A stretch of DNA of 64,000 nucleotides from NCBI GenBank assembly GCA_013399875.1, contig VXAZ01004042.1, positions 1 through 64,000 of the forward strand. Reading direction: 5' to 3'. The notes under the pieces were generated by a model. That model searched no databases. It had not been told where the DNA came from and saw nothing but the letters and a program-made list of their open reading frames with translations. Of this stretch, positions 13,745 to 26,959 are shown piece by piece (the first letter of the stretch is position 1; the number at the start of each line of letters is the position of its first letter). The DNA comes from Gymnorhina tibicen (taxonomy: Eukaryota > Chordata > Aves > Passeriformes > Artamidae). The position numbers and the translations under genes were made by a program.

Positions 13745-14285
13745 GGTCTCCTGTAGGGTCACAGGTCCTGCCAGCAAACCTGTTCTGGCCCGGGCTCCTC
13801 TCTCCATGGGTCCACAGGGTCCTACCCAGCAGCCTGCTCCAGCACGGGCTTCTTACTGGGTCTGTCTTCTTTGGGCATACACCTGCTGTGGTGTGGGGTC
13901 TTCTGTGGGCTGCAGGTGGATATTTGCTCCACTGTGGACCTGCAGGGGCACAGCTACCTCACCATGGTCTTCACCATGGGCTACAGGGGAACCTCAGCTC
14001 TGGAACATGGAGCACGTCCTTCCCCCTCCTTCTCCACTGACCTTGGTGTCTGCAGAGTTGTTTCTCTCACATATTCACTCTTCTCTCCACTGTTGTTATT
14101 CCAAGCAGTTTCCCCCTTCTTAAAAGTTTTATTCCAGAGGTGCTGCTGCCATCGTTGATGGGTTCAGCCTTGGCCAGCAGCAGGTCTGTCCTGGAGCTGG
14201 CTGGCATTGGCTCTGTTGGACATAGGGGAAGCTTCTGGCATCTTCTCCTAGAAGCCACCCCGCTACCGACACCTTGCAATGCAAA
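13745..14285. mobile_element. GC-richer avian interspersed element, probably LTR-like
   Basis: This 540-base block is clearly richer in G and C than its flanks. It contains phrases I recall from many bird genome annotations, for example CCCTCCTTCTCCACTGACCT followed by 'tggtgtctgcag', and 'gccttggccagcagcaggtc' followed by a CTGGCATTGGCTCTGTTGGA segment. The internal 'ctgctccagcacgggct' / 'tgctccactgtggacctgcaggggc' phrases are imperfect local repeats. Orientation, exact ends and family are unresolved: I cannot show terminal TG...CA, a target-site duplication or a polyadenylation signal with confidence. An endogenous-retrovirus solo LTR is my best guess, and an unclassified avian repeat is the alternative. 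The overlapping 95-105 codon frames are by-products of its composition. Confidence 0.5.
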
Positions 14286-14289
14286 GCTG

Positions 14290-17200
14290 ATACAGCCCTC
14301 TATCTTGTGATGTGCCTTAAAGAAACTTGGAGGAGAGGAGGAACCTGACTTTAAGCAATATTGACAAGACTGTCATTCTGTTGAGGAAAAAGCCTCCCAG
14401 CAAAACTAATGCTGCCTCCACTTAGTTTGGCTTGTCCCTCCAGTGGTCCAAGAGCATTAATTTGCTGAAATTGTTTTGTTCATAGTGACCCTACAAACTT
14501 GTTGACAAGTGGTGTGTATTTACACCACACCGAAAAGTAAGAGAAGTTTGAAATGTGAGGTGGAGAAGTGTAATGGTGTTGGGACGCTATTGGGATTGTG
14601 TGGAGACAGCCTTGATCTGTAACTACGTTGTCCTGGGCTCTCAACTGAGAGGTGTGGTAATTAATGTGATTGTGTGTAAATGCCAGTAAGAGTCCTTACA
14701 GGATTTAATTAGAACAGAAGAGCATGTGTTTTGCAGGCCGAAATAATTAACTGGTTTTGGACTTGGTAGCTCCATTTTGAATAGTGATTATCTGTGACTC
14801 CTAATTTAGATGAGATGCAGGAATGAGAGGGCAGAATGAAGGTTAATACTTAAATTTAGATACTGAATTTCAGACTGATATTTGACCTTTCTATTTTTTC
14901 CCCCTTTTTTAAATTGCAGCATTCTATTTGTCTCTCTTCAAAGTTGGGATATTTTCATGTTAATTTTGGGATGATGTTTTGGCATTCTTGGAGATTGGAG
15001 ATGGAGATCATTTCTTTAAAAATATCTTCATATCAGTTTGTCCAGTGCCATCTGTGAGACTTCTGTTAGCATGCACTGGCATTAGTAATTAACCTACTAT
15101 GCCCACCTCTGTATTTAACTTGAGTTGCACTGTTCATGGGGAAGTTGGAGATTAACAGAACAAAATATCATTATTCCAGAATCTAATTAATTCAGGATGT
15201 GATTTTGATCTTCAAGTGATGATATTTATTGGTAGTTAGTGACTAAATCTGTAAATTTGTTGAATTGCTAAATATATATTTTTTAGGTGTTGGTTTCAGT
15301 GATCTTTGTGATCCCGTTCAATGCAGGATGCTCCATGATTGTTTGGGAAGCTGTTCATATTTGGGAGGCAGGGGGAGGTATTTTAGTACAGGCTTATATA
15401 TGTACTGCTTGTTGTCTTTCATCATCTATCTGGCATCTTCTTGGTTTAGGTAACCTACACTTGTATCTCTAATTATTTAGGTCTTTCCATTTATCCTCCT
15501 GAAGAGTTCTACTCTTAAGCATCTTCTTGCAGTCATTTAAAGTTAAGAGCATCATGATGGGAACGTCACCTGTAGCCTGCTGTAGGAATTTTATCTCTTA
15601 AAAAGGCAGTTGCCCATGCAGAGAGAAGTGTAGAACCATATATTCACCTCATAACAGTTGCAAACAGTTCCTGAAGAAAGTATCATGAGCTACAACTTAC
15701 GTGTTTATGTTTCAAGGAAAACCTTAAGAAGAAATGCAGAACAGATATTTCAGTATCCTTCCTGAGCACTTGTACTTATTGTACACAAGTAAGTGCTGTT
15801 GCACTTCTCTTACTTGACTGGAGGACAGGTTGAAATTATTCAAAACTATTTGTAAAAAAGCATGACTAACTCCCACAATAATAGGAAAACATAAACAGTT
15901 GCTGTTTGACTAAACCTTAAATTCTACATGTTTTGTTTTCAGTGGAGAAGATGGATGGGTGATAAAACACAGCATGGAGTAGATATTTAAACTTTGCAAA
16001 TGTTTCATATTAGTATGATAGTTTGCAGTCCCATACCTTGTGAAGGTACTCCTGTGGTAAGATTGAGGGATGTTGGTTTTGGTGGGAGTTTTTGTTCTTA
16101 CAAATTTTAAGTAGTTTTCCCTCTTTGCTCTTCAGGTGTCTCTATAGTAATTACCATCCGTATGTTTCTTCTTCTTTCAACTAAATTATTGCTCACTTGT
16201 AATGTTTCCAGATACTGTCTACTTACAAACTAGCAGCTGCACAAAACAAAACAGATTTAGAAGAAAAAGGTGCTTGCAATTAAATAGCTTTAAAGAAACT
16301 GAGAGAAAGCTAGAGAAACCTTGTTTTCCTTGTATGTAACTTCCCATGCTTCATTTTAAGGGGGCAAGCAGTTAATATAATGTAATAGTCCGATGTAGGT
16401 TTAAGTGTTGAATGTTTTTCTCTTCAGTCTACTGCTAGTACCCATAGTGTGTAAAATGTAAAGCTACTGGTCCAGATTAAAGCATTGTATTCTGACTTCC
16501 ATAAACATCTCCCTCCTTATGAAATACAGTTGAACACTACAGCTGAATAGTGCTCTGGATTACTTACGTAAGTCTGCACTATTTCACTGTCAGTTTGGTA
16601 CTATGAGGGTTTTTAAAACATCCTTTCAGTATGCATTGCATTTCTCAGTGTAAACTACCATCCCTTGTACTAGCTCCCTTTTTTTGCTTACATCTTCCTT
16701 GTCAGCGTGTAGAACAGCAGCAGGAAGAAGGAATGGAAGCTAGACAAGTCTCAATTGCTGAACAAGTTATAGAACATCCTTGTAAACTATTGAGAGGGGC
16801 CCTGCTCTTGGAAGATGTGTGCAAGTGTTGGTGCTAATGGAAATTGCTGCATCATGCTTCCTGCACAGCCTGGCATAGCAACTCATGGATTTTGCTTTGT
16901 AATCTGCCTCTTGCTGTGGGACTTCTGCAGGAGAAGGTTGATGCAATTCTGCTTGTGGAATTCTGTTTATAATTGGTTGTCACTGGCTGGGAATGGGTCA
17001 AATATACAGGTTCAACACCTGTTGCTCTAGATGATTTCAGATTGCCACCAGCACAGTGGGTTTTTACACAGTTTCAGTTGAGCTTGTGAACACTTGTAGC
17101 AAACCCCTCATTCTTCTATGGAACAGGCTTGGTTGCAGTTACTGCATTCATGTTTGGCATGTGGAAATATTTAACATGCATAATCTGGCAGAGAGTTAAG

Positions 17201-18415
17201 TACGTTCTAAGTTCATTAAGAGAGAGGCAAAAGTTGATATTGTGTATCTGTGGCTTTAATGGTTCATAGCTGAAAATAAACAATGGTAATAAATGAGACT
17301 ATTTGGCTAAAGTTTTGTATGCTGAGTAAAGAGACTCGGCAATGCTGGTGTTACGGTGATGTTAAAAAGTGTGAAAATAAAGTTGTTCCATGTCCAGCAC
17401 GATGATGGCATTAATTCCTACTACTCTACTGTGCAGAGCAACAATAACCCCTGCCAATCTCCTCTGTTTGGGAGGGACAAAAGGGTGGGGAGGAATGTCA
17501 GACTGCTAGCATAGTTTTCTAGTCCCATTTCAAATATTTATTGAGCATGTTAACAAATACAAAATGAGCCAGAGTCCTTGTCAAAGAGAGGGCTTGACTC
17601 CTTTTGTTGTCCTTGTGCCATTATGTAATGCAAAGTTACACAGAAGTGGGTCAGAAAGAGAACTTCCGTGTTCTGTGGTCCTAATCCCTCTTCATACTAC
17701 ACATTGAACACTTGAAACCAAAGAGTAAACTGAACAGGCCACATTTAAAACCATAATTCCATGAGGTTTTTTCATGTTAGCATTGCTGTTGAGGGTTTTC
17801 CTTTCCTCCCACCTCTGGCATCCTTAATTAGCAATTTTATATGTTTATAAAAGGCTTGGAACCAAGGTAATTTCAGATGAAAATTTGGGATGATTTGGCT
17901 AAAGAAAATAATCTGAAAGAAGACCAGGATCATTATTAGATGATACAAGTCCTGAACGTTCTTCCTCCTCTTTCCCTCTGTTTGCGATGTTCAGGCTACA
18001 TCTTGCCACTCCAAATCAATGTTTCTGGGCTAGGGACAGCATGTCAGTGGCAGCAGTGCCCTACTCCGTGAGGTCCATGGATCTTCTCTTGTGTTACATT
18101 AAGCCATGAAGCTTTTTTTCAAAGTGTTAAACATTCAGTGGGTTCTGACTGTGTAGACAGAAATAGTTAATTCATAAATATCTGAGGAGGAGTGATAAAG
18201 CTGTTTCACCACAGGTTCTGTTTTGGAAAATGTGTGTAACTTCTGGATGATGGGCTCACACCTTCTCTTTTGTCCTCTAGTTTTCTACTGCTACACTGAA
18301 GAGGTAAAAAAGCCCAGATGAGCATTCTACTAAGTTTTGGATCATTAGTGCAAAGAGTGTGCAATAAGTCATTCAAGTCTCCTCACAGAATAACAGCTGC
18401 CTACACTTTCTGGTT
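14290..18415. other. Intergenic or intronic DNA, no gene seen
   Basis: No exon-like or repeat-family signal is visible on either strand. All open frames are short and lack family resemblance. There is no CpG-rich segment. Confidence 0.6.
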
Positions 18416-18484
18416 TTATATATATATATACATACATACATACATACATATATATATATACACATATATATATATGTGTGTGTA
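18416..18484. repeat. Compound microsatellite (TA)n(CATA)n(TA)n(TG)n
   Basis: Blocks of TA, then five or six CATA/TACA units, then more TA, CACATATA and TG units follow each other without a break for about 69 bases. The alternating purine-pyrimidine sequence can extrude as cruciform or melt easily. The tyrosine/isoleucine-rich minus-strand frame across it is a repeat artefact. Confidence 0.92.
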
Positions 18485-21400
18485 GTCTGTTTAATAGATA
18501 TGCTCTTAAAAATGCTAATGTGTTTATAAGAAAACTTCAAATAAACTGTTGCTTCAATTTTGCATATTTCTTTCATGGTTTTAGGGTTTGGGAGATGGAT
18601 TTAAGCTGTGTAGGAGAGAAAACAGTAGGTGAATGCATGGATAGAGTGATATTACTGAACACAAGCCTTGAAATTTATAAAGCTCATGTTCAAATGTAAT
18701 AAACAGAATTGCCAGAAGGCTGCATGTGTCAATTGGCCAGAAGATGTGAGGGGACAGGACTGTGAGCCACCAGTGTAAATACCTTTCTTCCCTATTTTCT
18801 GGTTGAGAGTGCTCTGATTTTGCTTGGATTGGCTTCTCAGAGACCATAAACTTGTCAGAGTCAGAGGAGATCTTTTTGCTCCAAACTGTCAGTGTAAATT
18901 TTTTTTAATTGCTTCTTGTTTCTTTCTTTTGGTCACTTTATCTGTAATGTCTTGCAAGGGAATACCAGTTTTAACTAGACTACTTCATAATGCACATGCT
19001 GAAAAGGAGCAGTATTATTCTTCTGCCCTGTGTTTCAGGAAACAGCTTCCTTGCAAAAAAATCTTGTGTATACTGTGTGTGGGATTTTAATATGAGTTAC
19101 CAGATCTGAGTCTTGTGAGCATCTTGTTGGCATAAGTTGAAAACAAGATATGTGTAGAGTTTCCCCACAGCTGTCCTCTGTCTGTGCCTGTAAGAAGCAA
19201 AGTAAACTGAAAAATCTATATTTAAAACCCAACAACTGAACGGATACAAGCAGAATTCCTCCTCCCTGTCATCAGTCTTTGAGGAAGACTGCTGTGAAAG
19301 GATGTGAGGTGTGTTAGGAGATACAGAACTTGTGATTTGCTGTTTGTACTGATGCAGGTTGCACTACGTAGATTTAGTTCTGTAATTAGTTAATCACACA
19401 CACACACTTAACCATAAAATGTCTTTTTGATGCTCTTTCTTTGTTGTTGTTTTTATATAAAATAAAACTTAGAACACTTAGCATTTTAGGATGTCCTACG
19501 TATCTACTGACTATGTTTCAGCAGTAAGCAGATGTTTTAAGAAGGTGATGGCATTGGTATTCAGTGCAAAGCTAAGCACTTGGTGATTCTGAACCAGAGC
19601 TTTTCCTGAAGTTGTATAGAAAGCAGAATTCTTCATGTTCTCTGTATTCCTCAAGATACGACAATTGCTGAGGGATGAACTTGTGTGAAAGGGTAACATT
19701 TTGGGATATATGGTGCTTTATCCGTCTTAACTTTGTGTGATGAGCATCTTCAAAGAACTGATTCTGTGATAAGAATCCATCCTTTACATAGAACAAATTC
19801 AGTATGGCTTGTACTCAACCTTCCCATCTCTTCCCTGTCACTTATTTTAGTATCTAGTGCTTAAAATCTTTTTATCTGTGAGAAAATCCTAGTTTGTTTT
19901 TATTTTATTCCATTGATAAAAGTCTTTACAACTTCATAATCCATTTTCTTACAAGTGTTAATTGATGGCCAAAAAACCTGATCCAGGCAATAACCCCTTA
20001 TGCACGGCTTGGGAAGAATAATTTAAACTGGAGTAAACACCAAGTGACGTCCCTTGAAACCCAAGAACTTCTGAAGTATAACCCTGCTTCTCTACTTCAT
20101 CCATTTTAAGAGAAGATTGTTGTTCTCTTTACTGATGTTCTTTTACTGATACTGGTCTTATTATCTTATTCAAGTTTGCAATAGTATTCTCCAGATAGAT
20201 GTTAAAATAACATCCCTTGTGCTGACATCCTTCCCTGTCCCCATCCCCATGTCTGTCTGTCCCACACACAGTCACAGACAAACCTTGTAACTCTTCATTG
20301 TTGCATGTTGACTTATTTATGTGGATATTATGCCTCTGAGGAGGTGTGTGGGAGTGTTAGAAAACAGTTTTTTAGAGACAAATTTAATATTTTTACTACT
20401 GCATGCCTAAGACATCTCTGCAATGATTCAAGTTTCATCCTTTAAAGCATTGCAGGAACATCTCCTACATCAGTTCTCAGGTGGAGGATTTACTTTTTTT
20501 ATACAACCAGTGTTTTTAACCTTCAAGTGCTATAGCCTTTCTGTTCATCTTCAGTCATTAGTAAAGTACAGGCTACAGGTCAGGGGGAGAAATAACTTAT
20601 CCCTTTTGGTCAGATTCAGAACTGTAGAGTGGTTCACATGCTGATCTTTGCTTGGAGGAGTAGTTCTGGTGCTTATGTGGCTTTTGGGAATTTGTTAGTC
20701 AACATCTTCTTGTATGTAATAGTTTTTAGACATTTTGTAGCTTACTCTCAGATTTAAATTTTTCATTTGGTTTTTGTATGAGTTGTTCATTGTTTCAAGG
20801 TGCTTAAAAATTCAGTTCTGATTCTTCAGGAAGTTTCAAGCTGTTTCAAAGAGCAGTTGTACTGTCAGTTGTGCTGTCTTGACCTAGAGAATTGTATGGA
20901 AATATTTGTGCAAGTCTTTCCTCAAAGATAGACGCAGAGATACAACAAACTTGAGCATTGTATGTGCTTATGTCTGTATTGGGGTGCTGCCTTCTGAGGA
21001 CTCCAGTGCCACCCTTGAGAACATCTCTTTCCCGTGTTGGCCCTTTTAATTGCATGCTGAGTAAATTATTTTGTTTAAGATTTCTGATGTTTCTTTTTAT
21101 AATAAGTATGTGGTTTAAAGGTAAATGCTTTCCTCCTCTGTTAATTTAGTCTAGTAGTCAGGATGTTTTGTGCTGGTTATTACTTTGAGAACGTCAGTGA
21201 TGGGACTGTTTTACAGTTTCGGGTATGTGAGCAGTGTGAAATGTTCAAGAACTGGGAATTATAAACTTTAACAGCAGTGGTATTTACTAAGTATAAGTAA
21301 GGCAACTCTTTAAGCAGGTATTTATTCTAGGTAATTAAACAACCTGTAAGAGTCACATTGGAGAAGCATTCCAGCTGATCACACCCTGGCTGAGATGTTA

Positions 21401-24400
21401 TATTAAACAAAAATAAAAGTAAAATGCCTTCTTGTTTCTTGTGGGAGTTCAGCCTGCTGGAAATGCACGATATTGTGTAATCCAGGTTCAAGTGCTAAGC
21501 TATTGAGGCCAATATTTAACATAAATGTGCCTTATGGAGGTGGTATGCAGATATTCTACTGTCAGGAGTAGCAATTGCCATGTTATAACTCATGCCCTGG
21601 TTTCCGCAGCAAGTGGCTCCTTGTAAATATTGCAGATTTGGGTTTTTCATGTAGAACTCTGTAGACACCATTTGCTTTAAAATGCTGTGTTTAGTCTGTT
21701 TTTCCTGTGAGTTCTTGGAATCTTTGTGTTAGATACCAAATAGTCCATTAGAGGAAAAGCTTCTATGTGCACAGTACTCATATTTTAGTTGTCGGTACTT
21801 GTGTGTAATATGCAAACAGATTTTATTCTAATTAAGTATTGACCTACGTTTTTATTATTATTAAATTATTTTATTATTAAAGGCAAGTAAAGAAAAATGA
21901 GTACTTTAGGTTCTTCAGGGTACTGAAATTACACATCAGTATGTTCTGTGACCTGCATATTTCCCCAGTATGGACACTTGTGCAGGGGCTATAGAAAGTT
22001 AAATGAGGCATTGCAGTAGAAATCAGAAAGGTCGGGTAGAAGAAGGGACTTACCATATTTTATAGGTAAAGAATGCTAGCTTTTCAAAAATCCTATTATA
22101 CACCGAAGAAGATGCAGATGCCACTGTAGTATCCAGATTTTTTTTGGTCTCCTCAACCAAATACATATTTTAAAAAGCTTTTGTTATTTTATTTCCTACT
22201 CTTTCCCCTCCCTCCTGTGCCCTTTCTGAAAGCATTCCTAACTCTGGTTGCAAAATGCTGTTCTATTATTAACTTATTTTTAAATCTTTATAAAATGATT
22301 TTGTAAAATGTCCAGTTACTACTTTTGATACTCTGAGATCTGTGTATTCCTCCCATGCAAGTTTAAAGGGAAAACCCCCAGCCCCAAAAAAGGATCATGC
22401 TTTCTCCTCTTCCTCCTCTGAATTAATTTAGAGGAAGCCCTGAGAACTAAAAATTTTGATTCTAACCCCACTGTTTTTATTTCCTTCATGCTTTTGTATT
22501 AGAGATGAAAAGTAATTTTGAAAAGCTATGGCCAATTGAAGACTTCCAGCTTTTTAGATAGGAACCAACATCATTGAAGAAACCACTATGAAATAGAATA
22601 GGTGTCCGTGGCAGTAGGTAAAGAAGCATTACTAAATATGTGTCTGTATTTAAATAGTTAAATGGAGGTATCAAAACATGCACTATAATGAACAGTAAAG
22701 AACAGTACAATACAGCTGAGGCATACATTGCATTAATTTTCTGATTACATGAGTGTATGAAATTACTATGACTAGTAAATGTAAGTGAAATGTAAATGGG
22801 AGGGAAGAATAGATAGTAAAGTAATATTTAAGTTAAAAAAAGTTAAAGCAACTGACTTGTTGCTCTGAACTTGGAGACAAAAACTTCAAGGAGGGTTTAA
22901 AATATCTTTGAATAAGAACCTCTGCCTGAGCAAAGGTTTAGTGCCAAACTAGTTAGGATATTTTATATTGAAAAAGGAAAGGTACTAGAGATTGATCATG
23001 CTATCTTACTCAGAAGGAATTATTCAAATTTCATGTTTATTGCCTATCTGTGAGTAAGAGGGAATCTTCTGACTTCTTGTCAATAGAAAAAATTTTAACT
23101 TTTGTCCTACATCTCCATTGTGTCCTGGTTACTTGGTGCCTGAAAGAGAGTGAAGTTAACATAAGCTGCCTGTAGTGTTTCTCCTGTATGTTAAATTTCA
23201 CTTTGTGCTCTTGTCAATTGTATAATTGTGCTAAATTCTAGATTTGAGCCCATCGTAAATTAGCAACATTGTTTCAGTCTTCTGTCCTGATCTACAGGCT
23301 CTAACTAACCCTCTTGTGTTCATGAGTAGGTACAATCTTGTAGTTTTTTTGGGTCTGGATTTTTTGTGGTTTGGTTTTTGAGGGTGTGTGTAATAAATAG
23401 TTTCACCTATTCTTAGTTCCATATCAAATATCCCATGGCCTATGCTCAAAACCTCAGAGCTGGGATCTTGCTATTACTTGTGCAGGAAGACCACAGGATG
23501 ATTTTGTGTGGGAGTTGTGTCAAGACCTTGGACGTGGCCAAAGGAACTCTGCTGTCTTCCTGCTGTGGTACTGCTTTGGTGTGTCAGAACAGGGCACCTA
23601 CTGGTCTGTGCTCTGCAACTGCTTTATCCCTGCTAATGCTTGGTAATTTCCAGTGAACCAATTTTGGCAGCCTCTGTTTCTTGAAGTAGTTGATCAACTT
23701 TTGCATGTTGTGTTTGAAAAATGCATGGTAAACTTAAGTTAAAGCATTAGTCAAAAATGGGAAAAAAACCCCAAAACTGTATCCTTATAGGAAAAGAAAA
23801 AGATACATTAGTGGCGAGTTTCTTCAACAGCAATGTAATTAAAGACAATACAACAGAATGGGTGTGCTTTGGTCAACTTTCAAACTTTTTTTTAATGTTT
23901 TTTTGGGTCTCTAAAGCTACTGTCTAAAATTCTTGACTGAGGACCATCTGTAATTTCCATTGAAACTGATAAGCTGATATAATTACCAGTGTTCATCATC
24001 GAGTGAATCGGCTTGCTTATTCGGTGACTTAGCTTTACACCTAATGGAATTTCCTTTTAATCAGTAAGAAATTTAGAAATACTCTAAATAAAAATATGCA
24101 TTTAAGAAGTGGGAGGGAAAAAAGCAGTGCAACTTGGTACCACCAAGGCCCCTTGAAAAATCTGATAGAAGAATGTTTTCCTAACTTGTTTACTAGGCAA
24201 TTGAGAAAGTAGTTTTTCCTAATCTGGAAATTATATTGGAGTTTTCTGCATGGTAAACATTTCCTGCTGCTAATATGGATTGATGAATAGTAGTTCTGAT
24301 AAGGATTATGGGGTTTAATGAATACATTATAGTTCTTCATATTTATACATTCAAACAGCTACTGAAAATCTGCACCTGAGACTTCAGTATAGTATTCAAG

Positions 24401-25582
24401 CCTTGATTCAGATACATGAAAATATAAAATTCAGAGCTTCTTCAGCTTCAAGGTATCCTGTCAAAATATCTGTGTATTTATTACCTTTGATGTATAATAA
24501 ATGTCAAGACTTGTCTGTGAGTGTCTTTAATTTTAGTGTCAATTTGACTTACAATTGCTTTGATTTGAGTAGGGTTGTTTGGTTTCACTTTTAGGATGCA
24601 AGTAATCTTTTCAGGTTTTACCTCATGGCATGAAGAAACCAAAGGAAATTATTAAATGAGTGTGAATAACAAAGACTGAAAATGAAATTCTGTAAAAATT
24701 ACAATAGATAATAAATGTTTTCAATTACTCTTTAAACTCTTTTTTAGAAAGGGCTCGTAGGCTATTTTAGTTAAGGTTTAATTTCAGTGAGCACTATTGA
24801 GATGTATAAAAGTGATTTTTGTTTTATGGCTATTGGTAATATTTTTTTGTTCTATAAAGTTGTCCCTGGGGAACTTTATGTATACATAGAGACTTGTGTA
24901 TCATCTCTGTTAGGTGACATTATGTTTTTTGACAGTGCAGTCTGACATTTGTAGGAGTCAAGTTAAACATGTTTGCAATGTATTGATCTTGAAATCACTT
25001 AGTTATGTATATGATGATACAAGTGTTGTGCGTATAAGGAACCAAAAATTCTGTTTCAGTCAGTCTCATTTCCCGTCAGTCAGTAGTGACCTGGATAGCA
25101 TTGAATGGAGATGGACATTCATGTCGATATTTCTAATATGAAAGCTAATTCTAGTTGCATATGTCAACAGGAGATATGATTTTAAAATAAAATAAAGAAA
25201 ATGCATCATTAATGCATCTGACTTGTCTTATTCTTGCATCTTCTGTACTTTTCTTAAAGAAAATAACAAAGTAATCTTATTAATGCCCAAACTTAACCCA
25301 AATGAATTTGTTTTCAGAAGGAGTGTTTCATTTGGCTGTAAACATTGTTGAGTTCTCACACACTGAAGTATCTTATAGCACAGTATACGATGGGGAAAAA
25401 TTAAAATGATTTAATTAGGTACTTACAGTGGAGAATGCAGCACCTAAGTGAGCTGCAGAAGTGCAAAAATAAAAGCTGTGATTGCTAAAGGGGGGTGATG
25501 CAGCCTTCACTTCAGGCTGCTGTTGTTCTCTGGTATTAATATGCAAATATATGCACATACATACAAGCACATTGTCCCCAGT
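18485..25582. other. Intergenic or intronic DNA, no gene seen
   Basis: AT-rich sequence with no supportable gene. Minor simple repeats are a 13-base (CA)n at 19395-19407 and an (ATT)n-like stretch at 21849-21880. None of the short frames in this interval resembles a protein family I know. Confidence 0.6.
21849..21880. repeat. (ATT)n-like imperfect microsatellite
   Basis: Thirty-odd bases of TTATTATTATTAAATTATTT composition form an imperfect ATT triplet repeat. It is a low-complexity feature only. Confidence 0.75.
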
Positions 25583-25585
25583 TGA

Positions 25586-25867
25586 ACTTTGTTGTCCCCT
25601 CAAGGTCACAATAAAATCATTGCCCGCAGTGGTGGTATTCATAGATAATATGACTTGAAGGATCTGGAGGTGACTTACACTGTACGACTGGCAGATTCCA
25701 GAAAGACCAAAGGAATGCTTGGTCCTCCTTTTAGAGAAGGTGATAAGTTTGTGCAAGAAGTTGCCAGTATCCCAGTACACAGTATGACACTTCCATTAGA
25801 CAGCAGAAATATCACGGACCACATTGTTGGAGAGCTTGCAAGGGAAAGTGGTTTTGACTTGTCCTAA
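25586..25867 (+). pseudogene. Coding-like remnant or terminal exon, family unknown
   Basis: From 25649 to the TAA at 25865-25867 the frame encodes about 72 residues of balanced, soluble-protein composition. It includes a DLKDLEVTYTVRLADSRKTK segment, a GPPFREGDKF turn, and an ITDHIVGELARESGFDLS C-terminus. This is unlike the leucine/phenylalanine/cysteine-rich chance ORFs elsewhere in the window. The same frame continues upstream as a plausible NKIIARSGGIHR stretch, but a TAA at 25646-25648 interrupts it, and a TGA lies at 25583-25585. No convincing splice acceptor lies between the TAA and the open part. The TTG at 25655 would be a poor start. The simplest reading is a decayed exon or retrocopy fragment ending at its natural stop. 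A live last exon with an acceptor I cannot see is the alternative. No poly(A) tail follows. I do not recognise the protein family. Confidence 0.45.
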
Positions 25868-26959
25868 ATGATGTACTCAACCCAAATTAAGATACTGGAA
25901 ATACTCCTATTGAGGAATTATTGTAACAGCAATCAGACTATACTTCATTCCTGCAGGAATGTTTCAACTGTCCAAAACAAGTCCTTTGTAGTTGTATTGA
26001 AGGATTCCCCTCTCCCTCCCACTCACCCCCCCAACTGGGGTGTCTGTAAGAATGTTCCTTAACACTAAAAAGAAATGGAAAGGGGCAGCCAAGAGTGGTG
26101 TGCTTTTTCTTGAAGCCTTGAAATCACCACATAACCTGCAAGTGGTTGACTTGCATGAAAGATCAAGAGAGTTTGTGTGATTCGATGGTGCAGCAAATGG
26201 AAGTACGGAAAGAGGAAGATAACCTTTTCTCATAAAGTTCAAATGGTGCCCAGCATTGGGAATAGAAAGTGTATTAGGTTCTAGTAGGCTTAATCGAGAA
26301 GCACTAGAGAGGGCCAAACCAGGAGTCTGGGGAACAATTTACAAGATCCCCGAAAACTATTAAAGCCTGTTTTTTCAAGCATCTGAAACAAGAAGCTTTC
26401 TGTAATACTAGAAACTGATTAATATATGGAAGTGGCACTTGAAGAAAGTAAGGTCCTGGAACAAAAAAGCAATGCCTTTCGGTAGCTGTGTTCGCAGCAT
26501 AGGAGGTTGGACAAGTTCGCTTCAGTCCAGCTCTGCTCCCTTGCAAAAGGAAACTGCCTTAAAGCAGCTTGTGGAGGTGGGGCAGAGTGAGCAGCCCCCC
26601 AAGTAAAATGTAGTCTTCCTCATGGATAACATGAGAATGAAGTCACTGAACAATCTGTGGCATTCAATATATTTATTGTTCAGGACTGTTTCAGTATGGG
26701 GGCAGTTGAGAAGAAAGGTACAGCTCTGGGGTGAGTCCAGAGAGTTCCAGACCTGCAGGCTTGATGGCACACTCCTGGTTTCTCCAAGAGAGTCACAGGG
26801 CAGGTGGACAAGAGGGATATGCAGTTGACATGGTTATGGTTAGCCAAAACTCTTGTTAAAGGTTCTTAAATCCTTTAGACAGAGAAATTAATCTAAAATT
26901 GAGGGTACCAGAAAAAGGGAGTGGTGATAAAATAGGATGCTCACACAAATGCAGAAAAC
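25868..26959. other. No gene seen downstream of the coding-like remnant
   Basis: This interval of about 1.1 kb has slightly higher complexity than its surroundings and several 65-117 codon frames on both strands, but none resembles a known domain. It could contain further upstream parts of the ancient CR1/L3 element that becomes recognisable from about 26960, or 3' UTR of whatever the 25.6 kb segment derives from. I cannot decide between these. Confidence 0.4.
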
